Notes under the pieces: model-generated
Seen by the model: the letters and a program-made list of their open reading frames with translations, nothing else
The model's database searches: none
Told to the model about the DNA's origin: nothing
Translations under genes and position numbers: made by a program
Shown here: piece by piece, positions 59,165-64,000 of the stretch
How positions within the stretch are numbered: position 1 is the first letter of the stretch
Layout of the letters: the number at the start of each line of letters is the position of its first letter
Origin: Acidobacteriota bacterium
GTDB lineage: Bacteria; Acidobacteriota; Vicinamibacteria; Vicinamibacterales; UBA8438
Assembly (NCBI GenBank): GCA_009838525.1
Contig: VXRJ01000018.1
Coordinates: forward strand, 1 to 64,000
Reading direction: 5' to 3'
DNA: 64,000 nucleotides

Positions 59165-60592
59165 CTAACGCACCGGGACTAGCTTCCGGACCCAGCCGTC
59201 GCCCTTCGTCAGCAGGTAGAGCTCTCCGGCGGAATCGATCCCGAGGCGCGCGTCCACACGGTCGCCCTGGCCGTAGGTGTTGGGGAACCCGGCCACGTCG
59301 ACGAGGTCCTGTTCCTCGCCGTTCAGTATCAGCCGGAGTTCCTGGATCTCGGCGAGTTGGCCGCTCACGAGGTTGTCCGCGTCGATGTAGAAGACCCGGC
59401 CGCGCGGGAAGTCGGTGAAGACGTACTTGCCCTGCAGCTCGGGGATGGCCTGACCGCGGTAGACGTACCCGCCGCCGACGGCGTTACCCTCGCCGTGGTC
59501 ATACTGCGCCACGGGATACACGAAGGCCTGGTCGTCCTCCGCCGGGCGCGGATACACCCGGCCCGGACGCCTTTCGCCGACCGCGAAGGCGGTTGCGAAC
59601 GCGCCTTCCCGGAGCCGCCAGCCGTAGTTGGCGCCCGGGATGCCCAGATTGACCTCTTCCACGAAGTTCTGGCCGATGTCGCCCATGAACATCCGGCCGT
59701 CCGTGTCCCAGGAGAAGTACTGCGCGTGCCGCAGACCGTAGGCCCAGATCTCGGGGGCGACGCCTGCCTCGCCCACGAAGGGGTTGTCCGGCGGAATGCC
59801 GTATCCCCGGTCGCCGTCGCCGGCAAGGGGATCGATACGAATGATTGCCCCGTGAGGATCGCTGAGGGACTGGCCATAGTCGCGGGGATCGTTGGCGGCC
59901 CCCGCGTCACCGAAAGTGGCATAGAGGATGCCGTAGTCAGGCGACCCCGGGGCAGCCGTCGGATTGAACGCGATGGCGCCGACGTTGTGGTTGGAGGCGA
60001 ACTGGCCGATCCGGAACACTTCGCGTGAGGTGCCGCTGAACACGTTCGCGGCCGGATCGTCCGTCGTCCACTCCCGGATAACGCTCTCGTGGCTCTCGGC
60101 GTCGTCGTCCAGGTAGTCCGCGTGGCCACTGTCCGAAGTGGCGCTGTAGGCGGTGTAGAACTTGCCGAACCCCGCCGTGCCCGCGTCGGCGAACTGCGGG
60201 TGGAACGCCACGCCCACGATGCCGGTCTCGTTGGGGAACATCGAGTCGTCGAAGCCGACGTCGAGGGTGCGAATGTCCATGTAGGTGACCGGCGCCATCC
60301 CGTTCTCGTCGGTGACGTAGAGCACGCCGCGCAGGTCGTTGAGGACGAGGCGTCCCGAGCCGTCCCCGATGGGCGTCATGTACTGGATGCGGGCATAGGC
60401 CAGGTTCGTGATGGCGTCCAGGGCCGATTCCTCGGTTCGCGGAGCGCGAACGAACTCGGTCGCTTCCACGACGAGGTCGCCCTTCCGGATCGGCTCTGGA
60501 ATGGGATCGGGCAGCGCCTCCTGAGCGTCGGCCGGGAAGGTCCCGGCCAGGATGATCATTGCGGTTATGACGAGCGCTCGTGCAACGTGCAT
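59165..60592 (-). CDS. Secreted GSDH-type PQQ-dependent sugar dehydrogenase
   Basis: 475 residues from the ATG at 60592, with GGAG upstream; an ATG 12 nt earlier is possible. Signal peptide ends FPADAQ. It has the six-bladed glucose/sorbosone dehydrogenase layout: GVAFHPQFA, ASNHNVGAIAFNP (catalytic His region), GLRHAQYFSWDTDGRMFMGD IGQNFVEEVN and YGWRLREG. Such enzymes oxidise aldose sugars in the periplasm with PQQ. Some relatives do not bind PQQ, so the substrate and cofactor remain to be shown. Confidence 0.87.
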   Translation of the reverse strand: MHVARALVITAMIILAGTFPADAQEALPDPIPEPIRKGDLVVEATEFVRAPRTEESALDAITNLAYARIQYMTPIGDGSGRLVLNDLRGVLYVTDENGMAPVTYMDIRTLDVGFDDSMFPNETGIVGVAFHPQFADAGTAGFGKFYTAYSATSDSGHADYLDDDAESHESVIREWTTDDPAANVFSGTSREVFRIGQFASNHNVGAIAFNPTAAPGSPDYGILYATFGDAGAANDPRDYGQSLSDPHGAIIRIDPLAGDGDRGYGIPPDNPFVGEAGVAPEIWAYGLRHAQYFSWDTDGRMFMGDIGQNFVEEVNLGIPGANYGWRLREGAFATAFAVGERRPGRVYPRPAEDDQAFVYPVAQYDHGEGNAVGGGYVYRGQAIPELQGKYVFTDFPRGRVFYIDADNLVSGQLAEIQELRLILNGEEQDLVDVAGFPNTYGQGDRVDARLGIDSAGELYLLTKGDGWVRKLVPVR

Positions 60593-60692
60593 AGCGGGCT
60601 CCATGGGCTTTGTCTTGGTGATTGCGGCAGTCGCGGAGAGCCGCCACGGGATTCGGCGACGCCGTCGATCATATCGCGTCAGGCCGTCCAGA

Positions 60693-60737
60693 TTGTGCTC
60701 TCAGTCTTATACGTATATTCTGCTTCTCATACGTGTA
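60693..60737 (+). promoter_or_regulatory. vapBC promoter with two operator-like half palindromes
   Basis: TTGTGC (60693-60698), 17 nt, TATTCT (60716-60721). The perfect palindrome TATACGTATA (60708-60717) covers the -10, and a near copy ATACGTGTA lies at 60729-60737. Their centres are 20 bp apart, two helical turns, as expected for a VapB/VapC autoregulatory operator. Confidence 0.6.
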
Positions 60738-60758
60738 GCGAACGTCTGGCGGTTGAGA

Positions 60759-60980
60759 ATGAAGAAGAAACTGACGATCACTGTCGACAGTGAGTTGCTG
60801 CCCCAGGCCAAGCAGTACGCCCGTTCGCGCGGCGTGTCCCTGTCGTCTCTCGTCGAAGCGTCACTCAGGGAGATGGCGGTGACCGACGCTCCTTCGTTTG
60901 CATCGCGATGGAGGGGCCGGTTCGATGCGGCGCGGCGAGATGATCCCCGCTACGATGCGCTGGCCTCGAAGTACCTCTGA
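60759..60980 (+). CDS. vapB: VapB-type antitoxin
   Basis: 73 residues. The ribbon-helix-helix start (KKKLTITVDSELLPQAKQYA, SRGVSLSSLVEASLREM) is followed by a toxin-binding tail (FASRWRGRFDAARRDDPRYD). It binds and silences the PIN toxin encoded next and represses the operon. Its stop overlaps the toxin ATG by 1 nt. Confidence 0.88.
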   Translation: MKKKLTITVDSELLPQAKQYARSRGVSLSSLVEASLREMAVTDAPSFASRWRGRFDAARRDDPRYDALASKYL

Positions 60981-61384
60981 TGCTGCTGGGCACCGACGTG
61001 CTTGTCGATGTCGCCCTGGATCGGCAGCCCCATTCCGGGCCCTCTGCCGAGTTGCTTGATCGGGTCGAGCACGGTTCCCGCCGTGCGTTCGTCGCGTGGC
61101 ACACGCTCTCGAACTTCTACTACCTGGTGACTTCCGCCCGTGGGGATGCCGACACGCGCGACTTTATTTCCGAGTTGATCCGCTTCGTCGCCGTCGCGCC
61201 GACGGATACAAGCGCTCTCCGTTACGCGGTTGCGCTTCCAATGGCGGACTTCGAAGACGCCATGCAGGTGGCTGCAGCACGGTCCTGTGGTGCGCGGTAC
61301 ATCGTGACCAGGAACGTCAGGGACTTCGCACGTTCGCCGATCCCAGCCGTTACACCAAGGGAAGCGCTCGTGCAGTTGTTCTGA
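60980..61384 (+). CDS. vapC: PIN-domain RNase toxin
   Basis: 134 residues with the PIN acidic residues: Asp6 in LLGTDVLVDVALDRQ, Asp residues in LPMADFEDAMQVAAA, and TRNVRDF near the C-terminus. Family members cleave tRNA or rRNA. It begins at the last base of the vapB stop (TGATG), so the two are translated together. No sign of decay. Confidence 0.9.
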   Translation: MLLGTDVLVDVALDRQPHSGPSAELLDRVEHGSRRAFVAWHTLSNFYYLVTSARGDADTRDFISELIRFVAVAPTDTSALRYAVALPMADFEDAMQVAAARSCGARYIVTRNVRDFARSPIPAVTPREALVQLF

Positions 61385-61460
61385 AGTGTCGTGAGCGCGC
61401 GGCTGATGTAGTCTCTGTTAGCTGTAACCATGGCGGATTGTGGCCGCCGGGAGAACACCG

Positions 61461-62462
61461 ATGTCGAGAACCTTCGCAACGCTTTGCACACTCGCCCTGC
61501 TCGTCGCGCTGGCGCCGCTGCCCTCGCTTGCCCAGGACGCCGAGCGCACCATGCCGATGCGCACGCCCGACGGTAAGCCGGACGTCTCCGGCATCTTCAC
61601 CTTCAGGACGCTCACGCCGCTGCAGCGGCCGGAGCAGTTCGAGGGGCAGGAGACCCTCTCGCTGGAGGACGCGGCGGCCTTCGAGGCGGCGGAGCGCACG
61701 CGGCGCAACCGCGACCTGTTCGATCCCGAGAAGGGCGCGCTGTTCTACCGGCCGCGGTCGGAGGGCGGCGTGCTGTCGTACAACGAGTTCTGGTACGAGC
61801 GGGGCGTCGAGATGACCTCCGACAAGCGGACGTCCCTGATCATCGATCCGCCCGACGGCCGGCTGCCGCCGCGCGTTCCCCGCACCGACGAGGAAATCGC
61901 CCGCGGCCGCGAGGAGGCGGCACAGCGGGCCGCCAGCCGGTACGACTCCTATGAGAACCGGAGCATGGCCGACCGCTGCCTCATGGGTTTCAACTCCGGC
62001 CCGCCGATGCGGTCGAGCACGTACAACAACAACGTGATGGTCTTCCAGTCGCCCGGCTGGGTAGCGATTCTCACCGAGATGGTGCACGACGCCCGGCTCA
62101 TCCCGGTCGACGACACCCCGATGCCGCCGTTCCCGCAGCGCAGCGGCGTCTCCCGCGCGCGCTATGAAGGGGAGTCGCTCATCATCGAGACGACGCAGTT
62201 CGCCGGTGGCAGCAGCGGCCTGACCTCGACGAACATGCACCTGGTCGAGCGGCTGACGCGGATCGACCCGGATACCGTGGCCTACGAGTACACGGTGACC
62301 GACCCGACGGTGTACACCGCGCCGTACACGGTGATGATGCCGTTCCGGCGCCTCGATGGAACGCTCTTCGAGTACGCGTGCCACGAGGGGAACTACGGGC
62401 TCTACAACATCCTGGCCGGAGCGCGCCAGTTCGAGCGGGATGGCCGGGAGCTGCGCCCATAG
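61461..62462 (+). CDS. Secreted protein of unknown function
   Basis: 333 residues from the ATG at 61461, with GGGAGA upstream. Signal peptide FATLCTLALLVALAPLPSLA. The mature protein opens RTPDGKPDVSGIFTFRTLTP, a phrase common in exported proteins of Acidobacteriota. Later parts are mostly beta: YNNNVMVFQSPGWVAILTEM, VSRARYEGESLIIETTQFAG, FEYACHEGNYGLYNILAGAR. No catalytic motif recognised. It lies 20 nt before the next quinoprotein gene, so the two may act together. Confidence 0.75.
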   Translation: MSRTFATLCTLALLVALAPLPSLAQDAERTMPMRTPDGKPDVSGIFTFRTLTPLQRPEQFEGQETLSLEDAAAFEAAERTRRNRDLFDPEKGALFYRPRSEGGVLSYNEFWYERGVEMTSDKRTSLIIDPPDGRLPPRVPRTDEEIARGREEAAQRAASRYDSYENRSMADRCLMGFNSGPPMRSSTYNNNVMVFQSPGWVAILTEMVHDARLIPVDDTPMPPFPQRSGVSRARYEGESLIIETTQFAGGSSGLTSTNMHLVERLTRIDPDTVAYEYTVTDPTVYTAPYTVMMPFRRLDGTLFEYACHEGNYGLYNILAGARQFERDGRELRP

Positions 62463-62482
62463 CCATAGTCATAGGCAGACCA

Positions 62483-64000
62483 ATGCGAGCAGCCGACAGC
62501 CGGTACTTCCGCCTAACGGTGGCGGCGTTCGCCGTTGCGGCCTTCAGTGGTCTCCATGCCGCCGGGGCCGGGCAGCAGGGCACGACGACCCGCGAGAGCG
62601 AGCCGCCCACGATCATCGCGGGCCAGAGCCAGGCGAACTGGGCGAGCCACAACCTCGACCCGTTCAACCAGCGGTTCGCGGAGCTCGACCAGATTAATGC
62701 CGGGAACGCCGGCCAGTTGCGGCAGCGCTGGTCCTACGACGTTCCGCCGGAACTGAACGTCAGCCAGACCACGCCGCTGGTCGTCGACGGGGTGATGTAC
62801 CTGCACGCCGGCGCGTCAGTGGTAGCCATTGACGCGACGACCGGCGAGCCGGTGTGGACGCTTGAGATCGAAGGCGCCAGGGGCGGTACGGTTCGCGGGC
62901 CGCTGTACGTCGACGGGAAGATCTACTCGTACCACAACGACAAGCTGGTCGCGACGGACGCGAAGACCGGCGAGTTGGTCGAGTCCTTCGGCGACGGCGG
63001 CATCCTGCCGGTCTTCGGCGACGCTCTTGCGTTCAAGTATCCGGACACCTATCCGCCCGGGTTCGATGCGTCCACGCTCGCCTATCGGATGAACAGTTCG
63101 CCCGCGTACCACGACGGCACCCTGTACGTCGGTTCCGCGATCTCCGAAGGGCACATTCCTGGCGGCCTCGTTGTCGCCGCCGATGCCGAGACCGGCAGCA
63201 TCAAGTGGGTGTTCAACACGATCCCCCAGCGCCCGCAGGACGAGGGCTGGGAGCTGGCCGCCCCGACGTGGGGCGACGGCGCGCGTGCGGGCGCCGGTAT
63301 CTGGACCCAGCCGGCGGTCGACGCCGAGCTCGGCATGCTCTACTTCAACGCCGCGAACCCGAACCCGCCCTACGACGGCTCGGCGCGCCCCGGGGCGAAT
63401 CTCTTCACCAACTCGACCATCGCCCTGGATCTGGAGACCGGGGAGCTGGAGTGGTATTTCCAGACCATCCACCACGACCTCTGGGACTGGGACCACGTGA
63501 CCGGCCCGGTCCTCTTCGACATCACGAGCAACGGCGAGACCATCAAGGGCGTCGGGGCGGCGGGCAAGAACTGCCTGCTCTACCTCTGGCACCGGGACAC
63601 GGGCGAGCCGATCAATCCGATCGTCGAAACGCCCTTCCCGACCGAGACGAACGTGCCGGGGGAGGTGGTCTATCCCACCCAGCCCATCCCGTACAACGCC
63701 CGCGGCATCCCGCTCGCGCCGTTCTGCGCCACCTACCTCGACCTCAACGATCCCGAGTTGCAGGCGCAGGCGCGGCCGATGTACTGGCCCTACTCGACGG
63801 ACGAGCACTACATCGTCGCGCACGGGGGCTCCAGTTTCGGCTCACCCTCGTTCAGCCCCCGGACGGGCCTGCTCTATGTGACCGGCAAGAACGCCGGGGT
63901 GTCCCTGCTCGTCAAGCCGCTCGGCGACAGCCTGCAGCTCGGCGAGGGCGGCGGCCACCAGAAGAACCTCACCGAGATCAGCCGGATCCCGGAATACCCG
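62483..64000 (+). CDS. Secreted PQQ-dependent dehydrogenase, 3' end outside window
   Basis: The frame opens at ATG 62483 and stays open to the edge: 506 residues seen. The signal-like start LTVAAFAVAAFSGLHAAGAG is followed by quinoprotein propeller blades: ANWASHNLDPFNQRFAELDQ, TGEPVWTLEIEG, ETGSIKWVFNTIPQRPQDEG, TGELEWYFQTIHHDLWDWDH. It is related to, but clearly diverged from, the quinoprotein at 42568-44565. Whether it ends in a cytochrome domain cannot be seen. Likely co-transcribed with the preceding secreted protein. Confidence 0.88.
   Translation, partial: MRAADSRYFRLTVAAFAVAAFSGLHAAGAGQQGTTTRESEPPTIIAGQSQANWASHNLDPFNQRFAELDQINAGNAGQLRQRWSYDVPPELNVSQTTPLVVDGVMYLHAGASVVAIDATTGEPVWTLEIEGARGGTVRGPLYVDGKIYSYHNDKLVATDAKTGELVESFGDGGILPVFGDALAFKYPDTYPPGFDASTLAYRMNSSPAYHDGTLYVGSAISEGHIPGGLVVAADAETGSIKWVFNTIPQRPQDEGWELAAPTWGDGARAGAGIWTQPAVDAELGMLYFNAANPNPPYDGSARPGANLFTNSTIALDLETGELEWYFQTIHHDLWDWDHVTGPVLFDITSNGETIKGVGAAGKNCLLYLWHRDTGEPINPIVETPFPTETNVPGEVVYPTQPIPYNARGIPLAPFCATYLDLNDPELQAQARPMYWPYSTDEHYIVAHGGSSFGSPSFSPRTGLLYVTGKNAGVSLLVKPLGDSLQLGEGGGHQKNLTEISRIPEYP

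Overview
The window is high-GC DNA with dense genes, short gaps and many 1-4 nt translational-coupling overlaps. No rRNA, tRNA, CRISPR array or intact insertion sequence was seen. Gene content suggests an aerobic, heterotrophic Gram-negative bacterium: several PQQ-type quinoproteins, many secreted amidases, amidohydrolases and peptidases, polyhydroxyalkanoate (PHA) storage, protocatechuate catabolism, and PadR and DesKR regulators. The best guess is Acidobacteriota of the Vicinamibacteria type. That assignment is inference from gene style, not from a marker gene.

Layout. (1) 1-13.2 kb is a defence island. It has a HEPN-like protein, an AbiJ/STM4504-like protein with a HEPN C-terminus, and a type I restriction-modification operon read on the minus strand as hsdM, abiEi, abiEii, hsdS, hsdR. 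An AbiE toxin-antitoxin pair therefore sits inside the RM operon, with its own promoter and operator repeats. HsdR carries an extra C-terminal AlbA_2 domain. Two conserved genes (DUF1828/1829 type and DUF6998-like) lie upstream of hsdM, and a HicB-like gene closes the island. (2) 13.2-19.5 kb is a PHA locus on the minus strand: a KAS III-like protein with a large extra N-terminal region, PhaB, an XRE regulator, a phasin-like protein, class III PhaC, PhaE and a PhaJ-like hydratase. (3) 19.5-23.0 kb is small accessory genes: a shrunken relic of the DUF1828 gene, two antitoxin-like genes without toxins, an alpha/beta hydrolase, and a DUF4143 ATPase divergent from an HTH gene over a shared palindrome. 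(4) 23.1-27.8 kb is a protocatechuate operon, pcaHGBC plus a DASS-family carboxylate transporter.

(5) 27.8-49.0 kb is mainly metabolic and secreted proteins: AvtA aminotransferase, cyclase, SnoaL-like lipoprotein, a second DUF4143 ATPase with a perfect 12-bp-arm palindrome at its start codon, hydantoinase-like hydrolase, S9 peptidase, PadR with a small membrane protein, YbdK-like ligase, PepSY membrane protein, a cytochrome c/Vgb-like propeller protein followed by a quinoprotein dehydrogenase, and two amidases bracketed by paralogous coiled-coil membrane proteins. (6) 49.6-54.9 kb is one minus-strand operon: ABC exporter, amidohydrolase with a C-terminal CIA30-like region, DesK-type kinase and DesR-type regulator. 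(7) 55.0-61.4 kb returns to accessory and defence genes: an unrecognised nuclease-like protein divergent from an XRE/DUF6036 nucleotidyltransferase pair over a shared palindrome, an NTF2-like protein, AlkB, an HNH endonuclease, a GSDH-type quinoprotein and VapBC. (8) The right edge has a secreted protein of unknown function and a PQQ dehydrogenase cut by the window end.

Working together: the RM, AbiE, HEPN, HNH and nucleotidyltransferase genes form defence clusters. The PHA genes make and store polymer from 3-ketoacyl and enoyl-CoA pools. The pca genes feed aromatic acids towards the 3-oxoadipate pathway. The quinoproteins, cytochrome domain and secreted hydrolases suggest periplasmic oxidation and scavenging. 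Four genes (abiEi, a DUF4143 ATPase, padR, avtA) have well-spaced promoter hexamers that predict transcripts starting 0-5 nt before the start codon, so leaderless transcription may be common here.
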